Positions 1 to 8,432 of a DNA stretch of 64,000 nucleotides are shown piece by piece. The DNA is from Croceicoccus mobilis (GTDB lineage: Bacteria > Pseudomonadota > Alphaproteobacteria > Sphingomonadales > Sphingomonadaceae), in the NCBI RefSeq assembly GCF_001661965.1, contig NZ_LYWZ01000020.1, positions 248,001 to 312,000 on the forward strand. The letters run 5' to 3'. Each line of letters opens with the position of its first letter. The stretch's first letter is position 1. Position numbers and translations under genes: made by a program. The notes beneath the pieces were generated by a model that ran no database searches, was not told where the DNA came from, and was given only the letters and a program-made list of their open reading frames with translations.

Positions 1-49
1 TTCAACAGGTGACCGACTGGCATTTACATACCGCGGTGATTTGAGATGA
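1..49 (+). CDS. 3' end of an unidentified upstream gene (partial)
   Basis: The first 45-50 bases lie before the nitrile hydratase accessory gene. One frame stays open from base 2 to a TGA at 47-49 and would overlap the next ATG as ATGA. Another frame stays open from base 3 to a TGA at 42-44. Either could be the tail of the preceding gene, and about 15 residues are too few to identify it. Context suggests a nitrile hydratase subunit or metallochaperone, but this is inference only. Confidence 0.3.
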   Translation, partial: STGDRLAFTYRGDLR

Positions 50-444
50 CATCGATGCAAAACGGTAAAGTACAGATGGAATACTCTACCGCTACGCCGT
101 TCCGGTTGGGCGAGGCTAGGAATGATCTGCCGAATTTTGACGAGCCTTGGCAGGCCTATGTCTTTTCGCTGACGGTGGCGTTGGTGGAATCGGGAAAGTT
201 TGACTGGCCGGAATGGATATCCAGCTTTGGCTGCTTGCGCAGTCCCGAGGTGCTCGGTTCAGACGAAGAGGAGCCAGGGGCGTATTACGAGCACTGGATA
301 CAGAGCTTGTGCGGCATCCTTCAGGAAAAAGGCGTGGCTTCTATCGCCGAGGTGACAAGCTGTGCGGAACGCTGGCGTCGTGCCTATCTGGCTACTCCGC
401 ATGGACATCCGGTCAAGCTGGAAGCCGGTAAACCAATTTTCTGA
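46..444 (+). CDS. nitrile hydratase accessory protein
   Basis: The product is 132 residues and resembles the small nitrile hydratase accessory family, which is related to the N-terminal part of the nitrile hydratase beta subunit. Family-like features are the FDEPWQAYVFSL segment near residue 31, the FDWPEW segment near residue 53, a Y-x-x-W helix, and the closing TPHGHPVKLE near residue 117. In characterised systems such proteins help insert metal into, or assemble, the nitrile-hydrating enzyme (nitrile to amide). The catalytic subunits are not in the window and presumably lie to the left. A CbiM-like cobalt permease follows after 27 bases, which points to a cobalt-type enzyme. In-frame ATGs at 46 and 55 are both possible starts. 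Confidence 0.75.
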   Translation: MTSMQNGKVQMEYSTATPFRLGEARNDLPNFDEPWQAYVFSLTVALVESGKFDWPEWISSFGCLRSPEVLGSDEEEPGAYYEHWIQSLCGILQEKGVASIAEVTSCAERWRRAYLATPHGHPVKLEAGKPIF

Positions 445-471
445 GCCTGGCACTTCTGAAGGGAAAAGCAA

Positions 472-1149
472 ATGCATATCGAACCGGGCGTGGTCGTAGG
501 GGCAAAGGCGATACTTGGATTGGTCACCGCGGCGGCGGCTGTCTTCAAGACTGGACGGGCATTCCGTAATGACCGGCACCGCGATGCTCTCGCAACTATC
601 GCGATGCGCAGTCTGGTAGCAACCATGATCGTGATCGCGATTTTCCAGTTCCTTCCGCATCCGCCCGTCGGCGTTTCCGAAGTGCATTTGATCCTGGGAT
701 CCACCCTGTTGCTGACTTTGGGTGTGGCACCGGCGGCCATCGGCCTTGGGGTGGGCCTGCTGTTGCAAGGGATACTCTTCGCGCCCGCGGATCTGCCGCA
801 ATTCGGCATGAATCTGACCACGTTGCTCCTTCCGCTCTTCGCAGTCGATGCACTCGCGCAGAGAATTGTTCCCATCGAGACCGCTTATGTGGATTTGACC
901 TACAGCCAGGTCTTGCGCCTCTCAGCCACATATCAGGCCGGGATCGTAGGCTGGGTCGCTTTCTGGGTCCTTTACGGAGAAGGCGTATCCGTTGGCAGCC
1001 TCCAGTCCCTTGCTTCCTTTGCAGCAGTGTATGCGAGTATCATCGTGATTGAGCCGATCATCGATCTCGCAGTTCTCGCGGCGGCACGCAGCGGTAAGGG
1101 GAGTCTGATTGAGACGGTCTTCGACGCCAAGGTATTTGCGCCCAGTTGA
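472..1149 (+). CDS. CbiM-like energy-coupling-factor cobalt transporter permease
   Basis: The product is 225 residues, strongly hydrophobic, with about six membrane segments. It starts Met-His-Ile followed by an acidic/Pro/Gly turn (MHIEPGVV), as in CbiM-type substrate-binding proteins of cobalt ECF transporters, where the free N-terminus and His2 coordinate Co2+. It directly follows a nitrile hydratase accessory gene, so its likely job is cobalt supply for a cobalt nitrile hydratase. No CbiN, CbiQ or CbiO gene is visible. The stop codon sits at the edge of a truncated insertion sequence, so the native C-terminus may have been changed. A start at 472 keeps the metal-binding N-terminus. Confidence 0.7.
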   Translation: MHIEPGVVVGAKAILGLVTAAAAVFKTGRAFRNDRHRDALATIAMRSLVATMIVIAIFQFLPHPPVGVSEVHLILGSTLLLTLGVAPAAIGLGVGLLLQGILFAPADLPQFGMNLTTLLLPLFAVDALAQRIVPIETAYVDLTYSQVLRLSATYQAGIVGWVAFWVLYGEGVSVGSLQSLASFAAVYASIIVIEPIIDLAVLAAARSGKGSLIETVFDAKVFAPS

Positions 1150-1278
1150 AGCTACTGTCAGCGGATCCTGCGGATCCTGCGGACACTCGAGGCCGAGAAC
1201 GCGAAGCTCAAGCGGCTTCTGGCCGATGCGATGCTGGACCAGGCTGCCTTGAAGGATCTTCTGGCAAAAAAGTTGTGA
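1150..1278 (+). pseudogene. IS3-family OrfA, 3' remnant
   Basis: A reading frame continuous with the cbiM frame encodes a Leu-rich helical tail ([18 protein letters not shown]) typical of the C-terminal leucine zipper of IS3 OrfA. It ends at TGA 1276-1278. The N-terminal helix-turn-helix half is missing. A slippery heptamer A_AAA_AAG at 1266-1272, in the OrfA zero frame, is the classical site for the -1 frameshift that makes the OrfAB transposase. The orfB GTG at 1275 overlaps the orfA stop (GTGA). Confidence 0.7.
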
Positions 1279-2151
1279 CGCCCGCCGCCAAGCGGGAAGC
1301 TGTCGCTCATCTCCAGCTATGTCGCGGGATGAGCGAACGGCGGGCGTGCCGTGTCATCGATGCCAATCGCAAGAGCATGCGTTACCGTTCGACCCGGGAC
1401 GATGATGCCGGTCTGCGCGAGAAGCTGCGCCAACTGGCCAACCAGCGTCGCCGGTTCGGCTATCGGCGTTTGCATATCCTGCTGCGCCGCGAGGGGATCA
1501 TGATCAACCGGAAGAAGACCCAGCGGCTTTATCGCGAGGAAGGCTTGGCGGTCAGGCGACGACGGGGCCGCAGGCGTGCTGTTGGCACAAGAGCACCTGC
1601 TACGGTTCTGGCTCTGCCGAACCAGCGCTGGAGCCTCGACTTCGTCCATGATCAGATAGCCTCGGGCAGACGGTTCCGGATCCTCAACGTGGTCGATGGC
1701 GTGACGAGGGAGTGCTTGGCCGCACTGCCGGACACCTCGATCTCGGGGCACCGTGTCGTACGCGAGTTGACCCGGCTGATTGCCCAGCGGGGCAAGCCCG
1801 GCATGATCGTCAGCGATAATGAGACTGAGCTCACCAGCAACGCCGTGCTGGCCTGGTGCGGCGAGATCGGCATTGAGTGGCATTACATCGCTCCGGGAAG
1901 GCCGATGCAGAATGGCTATGTCGAGAGCTTCAACGGCCGCATGCGCGACGAGCTTCTCAACGAGACCCTGTTCCTCAGCATGGCACATGCACGAGTCGAG
2001 ATCGCCGCTTGGGTCGAAGACTATAACCGGGAGAGGCCGCACTCCTCCCTCGACTACGCAACCCCGGCGGCATTCGCCGCCAAACTGGATAAGCGCTCAT
2101 GCGCAAAACAACCGCCCGGCTCTAATCCCAGCTGGAGGAAAGCTGGGGTCA
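1150..2151 (+). mobile_element. IS3-family insertion sequence, truncated at its left end
   Basis: It holds the end of an OrfA and a full OrfB-type DDE transposase. The right terminus is supported by a sequence ending GGAAAGCTGGGGTCA at 2137-2151, which resembles IS3-family terminal repeats. The matching left repeat (it would read TGACCCCAGCTTTCC) is absent upstream, where the cbiM-like gene runs directly into OrfA sequence. The element has therefore lost its left end and the first part of orfA and is probably immobile. The left boundary (about 1147-1170) is uncertain. A 9-base tandem repeat (CGGATCCTG twice) lies near the junction. Confidence 0.75.
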
Positions 2152-2237
2152 CGTCACACGCCCTAAAAAACATGTCCGAGAAGGTGGCTGTTTCCCACTT
2201 CGCTAAAATCCACAGCGTGATTTCTTCTTTGGGCTAA
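1275..2237 (+). CDS. IS3-family transposase OrfB (DDE integrase core)
   Basis: The GTG start at 1275 overlaps the orfA stop. An N-terminal region with the [14 protein letters not shown] block is followed by an rve-type catalytic core. The first Asp is in RWSLDFV, the second in SDNET, and the Glu is in YVESFNGR, with 35 residues between the second Asp and the Glu, as expected for IS3 transposases. The usual SDNGTE reads SDNETE here, a Gly-to-Glu change beside the catalytic Asp. The frame runs 86 bases past the IS right end, so the last 28 or so residues come from flanking DNA. Because the IS lacks its left end and OrfA, activity is doubtful. Confidence 0.8.
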   Translation: MTPAAKREAVAHLQLCRGMSERRACRVIDANRKSMRYRSTRDDDAGLREKLRQLANQRRRFGYRRLHILLRREGIMINRKKTQRLYREEGLAVRRRRGRRRAVGTRAPATVLALPNQRWSLDFVHDQIASGRRFRILNVVDGVTRECLAALPDTSISGHRVVRELTRLIAQRGKPGMIVSDNETELTSNAVLAWCGEIGIEWHYIAPGRPMQNGYVESFNGRMRDELLNETLFLSMAHARVEIAAWVEDYNRERPHSSLDYATPAAFAAKLDKRSCAKQPPGSNPSWRKAGVTSHALKNMSEKVAVSHFAKIHSVISSLG

Positions 2238-2391
2238 CGTCGGCTCTTTGAGGTTAGGAAACTAGGTCCGAAAGTCCGGCATTAGGGCGCAATCCCAACG
2301 TTCCTATCAGTCGGATACGCCGGATCTGTTTCCCCATTGGGACCCAAATTCAATGCCGTCGACATTATTGGCATCTAAGCTTTTGAAAAAT
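2152..2391. other. flank between IS right end and tRNA-Thr
   Basis: About 240 bases hold only the read-through tail of the transposase frame (to 2237) and unassigned sequence. No integrase or other gene is visible. The junction of accessory DNA with the tRNA 3' end would lie here if the left side is an integrated island. Confidence 0.4.
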
Positions 2392-2467
<76 letters not shown>

Positions 2468-2510
2468 ACATGTCAGGCGGGAAATCGCCTTGCGATTGGC
2501 GCTCTTTGCT

Positions 2511-3389
2511 TCAAGGCGCGCCGAAGGTCCAGCCCTCCGTTTGCGCGACATGTTCGATTTTTTCGGGCTTCCACAGGGTTTCGTCACCTGCGGCGATCCG
2601 CATCCATGCGGCAGAGAGCAGGGCATCGGCGCTGTGGTCGTCGATGCTGCCACTGCCCGTGGGGGCGGCGGAACCCAGCGCGGACAGCGCCTGCGCCAGT
2701 TCCTCATGACTGCGGATCTTCGACGTGCCCGCGCGGCGACCTGCGGCAACGGCGGGGATGGTCGTGTAGATTTCTACTATGGCGCTGCCGGTGGCAGGCA
2801 GCCGGTCGATCGGCCAGACGGGGATGCGCCCATCCAGCCGGTGCAGAACGCGCATCCCGGTCAGGCTCGATTTTCCCACCTGCGCCGCCCCGACAAGGTT
2901 GAAATTGGAATAGGGCTTGCAGCCGAGCAATTGCTGCCGTTCTTCGGTCACGCGGAAACGACCACGGCGGTGAGCGGCGCCGGGCGCGTGAAACAGCGCG
3001 CCTTCGCGACCGTTGTGGCGGCGGAAATAGGCGGATAGCTCGGGGTGGTCGACGAAGCTCGTGGCCGAGAGATGCGGATCGCCCGCGCAGATATCGTCGA
3101 TCAGCGCCCACAGGCTTTGGGCATCGGGCGGGCTGTCGGCCCAGCCGGGAAAGAACGCGCCGCAATCGGCGAAGGGTAGCGATATGCCAAGGTCGAGCCC
3201 GACCAGCGTATCGTCAGGCAAATCCTCGCGCAGCAAGGCCAATACATCCTCGCGGGACCATCCCCGTCCGGCATCGACCAGCACCGGCGCGCCGCCACCG
3301 GCATGGGCCAGCGCCATGGCGATACCGCCGGGGCGCTCGGTCGCCGCGCCCGACCAGTCAACGGCGAGGAAATGGCGGAAGCGGGGCAT
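2511..3389 (-). CDS. DUF429-like protein (predicted RNase H-like fold)
   Basis: The product is 292 residues. The N-terminal LAVDWSG motif is typical of DUF429/predicted RNase H-fold nucleases, with a second acidic motif GLDLGISLPF and a C-terminal DDHSADALLSA segment. These acidic positions could form a metal site, but no function is established. I chose the ATG at 3389 because it overlaps the stop of rarA as ATGA, implying translational coupling. The frame could be extended 12 codons upstream, which I consider less likely. Confidence 0.7.
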   Translation of the reverse strand: MPRFRHFLAVDWSGAATERPGGIAMALAHAGGGAPVLVDAGRGWSREDVLALLREDLPDDTLVGLDLGISLPFADCGAFFPGWADSPPDAQSLWALIDDICAGDPHLSATSFVDHPELSAYFRRHNGREGALFHAPGAAHRRGRFRVTEERQQLLGCKPYSNFNLVGAAQVGKSSLTGMRVLHRLDGRIPVWPIDRLPATGSAIVEIYTTIPAVAAGRRAGTSKIRSHEELAQALSALGSAAPTGSGSIDDHSADALLSAAWMRIAAGDETLWKPEKIEHVAQTEGWTFGAP

Positions 3390-4711
3390 CAGCCCTGTCT
3401 TTCGGCGCGCTTTTTCGCCCACCATTCCATGCGTTCGATCACCTGCCGTTCGAAACCGCGCGGGACGGGCTGATAGTAATCCTGCGCCGCCATCCCTTCG
3501 GGCCAGTAGTTCGCGCCCGAAAACCCGCCTTCGGCATCATGGTCATAGGCGTAATCCTTGCCATAGCCGATGTCCTTCATCAGCTTCGTGGGTGCGTTGA
3601 GGATGTTGGAAGGCGGCATCAGGCTGCCGGTTTCCCGCGCGCTTTTGAACGATGCCTTGAACGCTTTATACGCCGCGTTCGATTTGGGCGCGGTGGCGAG
3701 ATAGAGGCAGGCCTGCACGATGGCGAGTTCGCCTTCCGGGCTGCCAAGGAATTCATAGCTGTCCTTCGCGGCAAGGCACTGCACCAGCGCCTGCGGATCG
3801 GCGAGGCCAATGTCTTCCGATGCAAAGCGCACGAGGCGGCGAAGGACATAGAGCGGGTCTTCGCCTGCCGTCAGCATGCGGGCAAGGTAATAGAGCGCGG
3901 CCTGCGGATCGGAGCCGCGCAGCGACTTATGCAGCGCGCTGATGAGGTTGTAATGTCCGTCGCGGTCCTTGTCGTAAACGGCGACGCGGCGCTGCAGGAA
4001 TTGCCCCAGCGCGGCGGGATCCAATGGCGCGTCGATCTTCGCGGCATACAGCGTCTCCGCCTGATTGAGGAGGAAGCGCCCGTCGCCATCGGCGCTGGCC
4101 ACCAGCGCGGCGCGTGCGTCTTCGGTCAGGGGCAGGGGCCTGCCGGTCAGCTCTTCGGCACGGTCCAGCAGCTTTGCAAGCGCCTCGGCATCGAGGCGGT
4201 GCAGGATCAGCACCTGTGCGCGGGACAGCAGCGCGGCGTTGAGGGCGAAGCTGGGATTTTCGGTCGTGGCGCCGACCAATGTGACGGTCCCGCGTTCGAC
4301 AAAGGGCAGGAAGCCATCCTGCTGCGCGCGGTTGAAGCGGTGAATCTCGTCCACGAAGAGCAGGGTGCGTTTGCCTGCTTTCTGCATGGTATCGGCCTCG
4401 GCGAAAGCCTTTTTCAAATCGGCGACGCCGGAAAATACCGCGCTGACGGCGGCGAATCGCATGCCCACGCTATCGGCGAGAAGGCGCGCGATGCTGGTCT
4501 TGCCGGTGCCGGGAGGGCCCCACAGAATCATGGATGTCAGCCGGCCCGCCGCCACCATGCGCCCGATCGCGCCCTCGGGGCCGGTCAGATGCTCCTGCCC
4601 GATGACATCCGCCAGCGATGCGGGGCGCAGGCGATCTGCCAGCGGGCTATCGTCGGGCATGGCTTCGGTAGCGGTCCCGGCAGGGCTGTCGCTGGCAAAC
4701 AGGTCGTCCAT
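3389..4711 (-). CDS. rarA: replication-associated recombination protein RarA (MgsA)
   Basis: The product is 440 residues, a clamp-loader-like AAA+ ATPase acting at stalled replication forks. Walker A GPPGTGKT is at residues 65-72 and Walker B FVDEIHRF near 119-126, followed by a sensor region with GATTENPSF. The C-terminal MgsA region contains [16 protein letters not shown] and [16 protein letters not shown]. Length and domain order match the family. It is divergent from the PadR regulator and overlaps the following DUF429-like gene. Confidence 0.95.
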   Translation of the reverse strand: MDDLFASDSPAGTATEAMPDDSPLADRLRPASLADVIGQEHLTGPEGAIGRMVAAGRLTSMILWGPPGTGKTSIARLLADSVGMRFAAVSAVFSGVADLKKAFAEADTMQKAGKRTLLFVDEIHRFNRAQQDGFLPFVERGTVTLVGATTENPSFALNAALLSRAQVLILHRLDAEALAKLLDRAEELTGRPLPLTEDARAALVASADGDGRFLLNQAETLYAAKIDAPLDPAALGQFLQRRVAVYDKDRDGHYNLISALHKSLRGSDPQAALYYLARMLTAGEDPLYVLRRLVRFASEDIGLADPQALVQCLAAKDSYEFLGSPEGELAIVQACLYLATAPKSNAAYKAFKASFKSARETGSLMPPSNILNAPTKLMKDIGYGKDYAYDHDAEGGFSGANYWPEGMAAQDYYQPVPRGFERQVIERMEWWAKKRAERQG

Positions 4712-4771
4712 GCCGGGCTAGATAGGCGGTGCGGCGAAAATTTCCCACCGCGTCTTGCGGAAACTCAAATA

Positions 4772-4792
4772 CGATATATCTTAGTTCTATCG
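4772..4792. promoter_or_regulatory. inverted repeat upstream of padR (candidate operator)
   Basis: CGATA (4772-4776) and TATCG (4788-4792) are perfect arms in an AT-rich patch that also contains the palindrome GATATATC. It lies 22-40 bases before the padR start, in the divergent rarA/padR intergenic region. PadR proteins often autoregulate by binding such palindromes, so assigning it to this regulator is inference. Confidence 0.45.
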
Positions 4793-4813
4793 AAAACAGG
4801 AGTTACGATAAAA

Positions 4814-5611
4814 GTGCTATTCGATGAGAACATGAGAGGCGGGCGGGGGCGTAAGGGTTTCCGCATGGGCCGCACCGAAGGCGAAGGCCGTGGCCGGAAA
4901 CGCCATCGTCGCGGCGGCTGCGAACGTGAAGGGCGGATGGAGCGCATGTTGCGCAATGGTCCCGCTGATGCCGGTGCCCGGATGGGGCCGTGGGGAGAAG
5001 GCCCATTTGGCGGCCCGATCGGTCGCGGCCCATGGGGTGATGAATTAGGCGCCGGTCCCCGTGGCCGTGGCGACCGGGGCCGGGGCGGCCGAGGCAGGGG
5101 CGGCGAAGGACGGGGCCATGGCCGCGGACGCGGCGAAGGTCGCGGCCCGCGCGGGCGCCGGATGTTCCGCCAGGGCGAATTGCGGCTCGTGCTGCTTGCG
5201 CTGATCGAAGAGCGGGGTCGTCACGGCTATGAGCTGATCAAGGCGATCGAGGAACTGACGGGCGGCCAATATGCACCCAGTCCGGGCGCGGTCTATCCGC
5301 AGCTCAGCCTGCTGACGGACGAGGGGCTGATCGCCGAAGCCCCGAGCGTCGACAGCCGCAAGCCCTTTACCCTGACCGACGCCGGCAAGGCCGAACTGGA
5401 ACGGGGCCGGACGATCGCCGAATCGGTGATCGCGCGGCTGAAGCAGATGGGCGCGGATGAACCTCGCGAAAGCCCGCCGATCCGCCGCGCGGTGGGCAAT
5501 CTCCTGACTGCCGTTCGCAACCGGGCCATGCAGGAGGGGTTTGCCGACGATACCGCGAAAGAGATCGCGGCGATCCTTGACGAGGCCGCTGGCAGGATCG
5601 AGCGACTCTAG
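4814..5611 (+). CDS. PadR-family transcriptional regulator with Gly/Arg-rich N-terminus
   Basis: The C-terminal half is a PadR winged helix: from the start at 4832, residues 111-185 contain LRLVLLALIEERGRHGYELI and the SPGAVYPQLSLLTDEGLI recognition region. A helical tail, probably the dimerisation arm, follows. The first ~110 residues are unusual: residues 52-110 are almost entirely Gly, Arg, Pro and Glu (GRGDRGRGGRGRGGEGRG and similar) and look disordered. The start is uncertain: GTG 4814 has AGGAG at 4798-4802, and ATG 4832 is in frame. PadR proteins usually repress genes for detoxification or efflux, but no target is obvious here. A small membrane protein follows after 100 bases. Confidence 0.8.
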   Translation: MLFDENMRGGRGRKGFRMGRTEGEGRGRKRHRRGGCEREGRMERMLRNGPADAGARMGPWGEGPFGGPIGRGPWGDELGAGPRGRGDRGRGGRGRGGEGRGHGRGRGEGRGPRGRRMFRQGELRLVLLALIEERGRHGYELIKAIEELTGGQYAPSPGAVYPQLSLLTDEGLIAEAPSVDSRKPFTLTDAGKAELERGRTIAESVIARLKQMGADEPRESPPIRRAVGNLLTAVRNRAMQEGFADDTAKEIAAILDEAAGRIERL

Positions 5612-5711
5612 GGCGCGACGAGCCGCCTTTCCTGTTGCCGACCGTGCCTTTGCAATGCCGTCCATGCGGTGTAGCAATGGCACGGGAAAAACTGACGGGG
5701 AGACAGACCTT

Positions 5712-6146
5712 ATGGCGAGCAAGGCAGCAAAAGTGCCGGCAAGCTTTTGGATTATCGCGGGCTTGAGCTTGGTGTGGAATTCGCTCGGGGCGTTCCAATA
5801 CGCGATGACCCAAGCGGAAAATGCCGCCTACCTTTCCAATTTTTCGCCTGAAGAGCGGATGTATTTCACCAGGCTGCCAATGTGGCAGATTGCTTTCTGG
5901 GCATTGGGTGTCTGGGGTTCCGTAGCAGGTTCGCTGCTGCTTCTCTTGCGTTCGCGCTGGGCGCTTGCCGCTTTTATCGTGTCGCTGCTCGGGTTGGTGA
6001 TCACCACGCTCGTGTCCTTGTTCCAGCCTGCGCCGGAAAGCCTGACAGGGCTAGTGAATTGGGTGATGACCGGGGTCGTCTGGGCGATCCTGATCGCATT
6101 GATCTGGTATTCGCGCCGGGCCATGGCCCGCGGCTGGATCGCCTGA
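5712..6146 (+). CDS. small integral membrane protein, function unknown
   Basis: The product is 144 residues with four predicted membrane segments (about residues 9-28, 55-75, 82-101 and 115-135). The start at 5712 is supported by a GGGGAGA ribosome site just upstream. Similar short proteins in related bacteria often carry a 'sugar transporter' name with no experimental basis that I know of. It may be co-transcribed with padR, which could make it a PadR target. It converges on the glycosyltransferase gene. Confidence 0.65.
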   Translation: MASKAAKVPASFWIIAGLSLVWNSLGAFQYAMTQAENAAYLSNFSPEERMYFTRLPMWQIAFWALGVWGSVAGSLLLLLRSRWALAAFIVSLLGLVITTLVSLFQPAPESLTGLVNWVMTGVVWAILIALIWYSRRAMARGWIA

Positions 6147-6147
6147 T

Positions 6148-7314
6148 CTAGCCCTGCGGGGCGAGAAGCTGGCAATAGGCCGACAACACCGCGGAATTTA
6201 CCTCGTCCCAGCCATATTCGCTGGCGCGTGCCTCTCCGGCGGCGCCATGCGTGCTGGCAAGGGCGGGGTCGGTGCAATAGGCGGATAGTGCATCGGCGAA
6301 CCCGTCGATGTCGCCAGGTTCCACCAGCTTTCCGGACACGCCATCGGCGACAAGGCTCTGGCTGCCGGTCGCGACGGCGGCGACCACGGGCAGCGCACAT
6401 GCCATCGCCTCCAGCGTGACGTTGCCGAAGGTTTCGGTGACCGACGGGTTGAACAGCATGTCCATCGACGCGACCGCGCGGCCCAGATCCTTGCCCATCT
6501 GGTGGCCGACAAAGACCGCGTTCGACAAGCGCTCGGTAAACCAGCCGCGCGCAGGCCCTTCGCCGATGACCAGAACGCGGTGCTTTACCCCGCGCTTGTC
6601 CAGTTCGGCGCAGGCGGCGGAAAAAACGTCGAGGCCCTTTTCCATAACCAGCCGGCCCAGAAAGCCGATGACTTGTTCATCGTCGGCAATACCCAGTGAT
6701 CGGCGCCACGCCATGTCACGCGCTACGGGTGAGAAAATCTCCCGGTCGACGCCGCGCGTCCACAGCGAGACATTTTCATTCATGCCCTGCTCTTTCAGCA
6801 GGGTGACCATCGAATCGGATGGCGCGACCAGCGCGTCGCAGCGATTGTAGAACCGCTTCAGCCCGGCCAGTAGCGGCGCCTCCAGAAAGCCCATGCCGTA
6901 ATATTGCGGATAGGTTTCGAAACGCGTGTGCACCGAAGCCAGCACCGGAATATTGCGCGATCGCGCCCAGCTGACCGCGCGATGCGCGACCACATCGGGG
7001 CTGGAAACATGGACGACATGCGGCGCAAACCGGCCCAGATCGCGGCGCACGCGCGGCGACAGGGCCATCGGCACGCGATATTCGCTGCGGCCCGGAATAG
7101 GCAGCGCCGGTACGCCGACCAGCTCTCCGGTTGCCTCAAACGCGGGGTTTTCCACCTTGGGCGCATAGACCCGCACGTCGCAGCCCTGGCTCAGCAGATA
7201 GCCGACAAGCCGGTTGAGCGCCTGATTGGCGCCATCGCGCACGTAGTTGTAATTGCCGCTGAAAAGGGCAATCCGCAGGGGCGTTCTTTCAGATGTTGGA
7301 ACAATGTCTGCCAT
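6148..7314 (-). CDS. glycosyltransferase family 4 (GT-B fold)
   Basis: The product is about 388 residues with the GT-B two-domain plan. The N-terminal acceptor domain begins LRIALFSGNYNYVRDG and holds HVVHVSSPDVVAHRA. The C-terminal nucleotide-sugar domain has VIGFLGRLVMEKGLDVF, the FNPSVTETFGNVTLEAMA segment carrying the conserved Glu residues, and a terminal Trp-rich helix. It resembles enzymes that glycosylate lipids (mannosyl- or sulfoquinovosyl-type), but the substrate cannot be read from sequence. Start ATGs at 7314 and 7320 are equally possible. Confidence 0.85.
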   Translation of the reverse strand: MADIVPTSERTPLRIALFSGNYNYVRDGANQALNRLVGYLLSQGCDVRVYAPKVENPAFEATGELVGVPALPIPGRSEYRVPMALSPRVRRDLGRFAPHVVHVSSPDVVAHRAVSWARSRNIPVLASVHTRFETYPQYYGMGFLEAPLLAGLKRFYNRCDALVAPSDSMVTLLKEQGMNENVSLWTRGVDREIFSPVARDMAWRRSLGIADDEQVIGFLGRLVMEKGLDVFSAACAELDKRGVKHRVLVIGEGPARGWFTERLSNAVFVGHQMGKDLGRAVASMDMLFNPSVTETFGNVTLEAMACALPVVAAVATGSQSLVADGVSGKLVEPGDIDGFADALSAYCTDPALASTHGAAGEARASEYGWDEVNSAVLSAYCQLLAPQG

Positions 7315-7403
7315 GGCCATGGCGCGCGCTTTAGCCGTGTGATTCCCGTTTGGCGAGCCGCAAGCTTGCATGATCCACGCCGCCTGTCGCAATCTGCGCC
7401 GTG

Positions 7404-7423
7404 TTTGACATGAATTTGTCAAA
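7404..7423. promoter_or_regulatory. perfect inverted repeat TTTGACA-N6-TGTCAAA
   Basis: Arms at 7404-7410 and 7417-7423 lie in the ~260-base region between the divergent glycosyltransferase and gspC. The right arm could double as a -35 hexamer for the minus strand, but no convincing -10 follows. A second short palindrome (CTGTT-CA-AACAG) lies just to the right, at about 7442-7453. It is a candidate operator for an unknown regulator of either gene. Confidence 0.35.
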
Positions 7424-7577
7424 AAGCTGCGACATTGGCAGCTGTTCAAACAGCAGAAGGGCTGCTCCCCGTAAAGGATCGAGTCGCGGGAGCGCGCAGA
7501 TGCGTGGTGGGCATTGGCGCGCTGGCGCTTGTGTCGCGGCGGGCTGGCCCATAGTGCTAGGCAGTCACAATTGACGG

Positions 7578-8432
7578 GTGGGAAGAAAAATCTTGCGATT
7601 CGTTCGCACTAGATCTGGGGGCCTGCCTTTGCGGGCGCCGACATTGCACGATGTGATCTGGTGGTTGCTGGCCGCCGGGATCGTCATCGCGGGTGTGGCG
7701 CTGTTCTGGATGGTCGTCACCCCGGTGTCGCCGCTGGGGCAGTGGCGGCCGGCCAGCGTCAATGTCATGTCACCTGCTGCGCGCAGTGCGCTGATGGGCA
7801 GCTTTGACCCCTTCAACCGCATGCAGCCCCGGCCCGAACTGGCCGCAGGGCCCGAACGCGTGACCGATCTGCCCCTTACGCTGTACGGCCTGCGCTATAA
7901 CGCGGCGACGGGCAGCGGCACCGCGATCATTGCCGACAATGACGGAGAGCAGAAGATCTTCCGCATCGGCGATGAGGTCACGCCGGACGCCACCTTGGCG
8001 GGGATCGCGTTCGATCACGTGGTGATCAGCCGTTCGGGTGCGCGCGAACTTCTTTATCTCGACCAGTCGAAGCCCGCGCCGGTGGCGCAGGCGGCAACCG
8101 GGCCAAGCCGCATGCCGCAGCCCCCTTCCAGCGATGTCATCGACCCCAATGCCGTGTCCGCCTCCGCCCTGCGCGGCGGCGTGTCGGTGCAGCCCGAGAT
8201 GAAGGGCGCGAGCTTTGCGGGGCTGTCGGTCTATCCCAACGGCAATGGCTCGGCCTTCGATGCCGCGGGGCTGCAGGCCGGCGACATCGTGACCGCGATC
8301 GGCGGCAAACCCATTACTTCGGCGGGTGAGGCAGGCAGCCTCGTTCGCGCTCTTGTTCCCGGCAGGCAAGTCTCACTGACGGTGAGGCGCGATGGCCGGG
8401 ATGTTCCAGTCCAGTTCCAGGTGGCGCCATGA
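7578..8432 (+). CDS. gspC: type II secretion system protein GspC
   Basis: The product is 284 residues. A short cytoplasmic N-terminus and one membrane helix (about 28-50) are followed by the periplasmic homology region (LTLYGLRYNAATGSGTAIIA, FRIGDEVTPDATLAGI) that contacts the GspD secretin. A C-terminal PDZ-like domain has FDAAGLQAGDIVTAIGG. It is the first gene of the T2SS operon and its stop overlaps the gspD start. The start is uncertain: GTG 7578 or TTG 7593. Confidence 0.9.
   Translation: MGRKILRFVRTRSGGLPLRAPTLHDVIWWLLAAGIVIAGVALFWMVVTPVSPLGQWRPASVNVMSPAARSALMGSFDPFNRMQPRPELAAGPERVTDLPLTLYGLRYNAATGSGTAIIADNDGEQKIFRIGDEVTPDATLAGIAFDHVVISRSGARELLYLDQSKPAPVAQAATGPSRMPQPPSSDVIDPNAVSASALRGGVSVQPEMKGASFAGLSVYPNGNGSAFDAAGLQAGDIVTAIGGKPITSAGEAGSLVRALVPGRQVSLTVRRDGRDVPVQFQVAP

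Noticed and set aside
259-875. Minus-strand frames across the nitrile hydratase accessory and cbiM genes
   Set aside because: No family features; the plus-strand genes are recognisable and correctly spaced.
1150-2151. Intact, active IS3 element
   Set aside because: The left terminal repeat and most of orfA are missing, so it is a fragment.
3539-4813. Long plus-strand open frame running into padR
   Set aside because: It is antisense to rarA, has no domain I can recognise, and is open only because of GC-rich codon structure. Only the part from about 4814 is a real PadR protein.
5040-5160. Tandem repeat or CRISPR-like array
   Set aside because: The repeated GGCCGCGGxCGG pattern is codon usage of the Gly/Arg-rich PadR segment; there is no fixed repeat and spacer structure.
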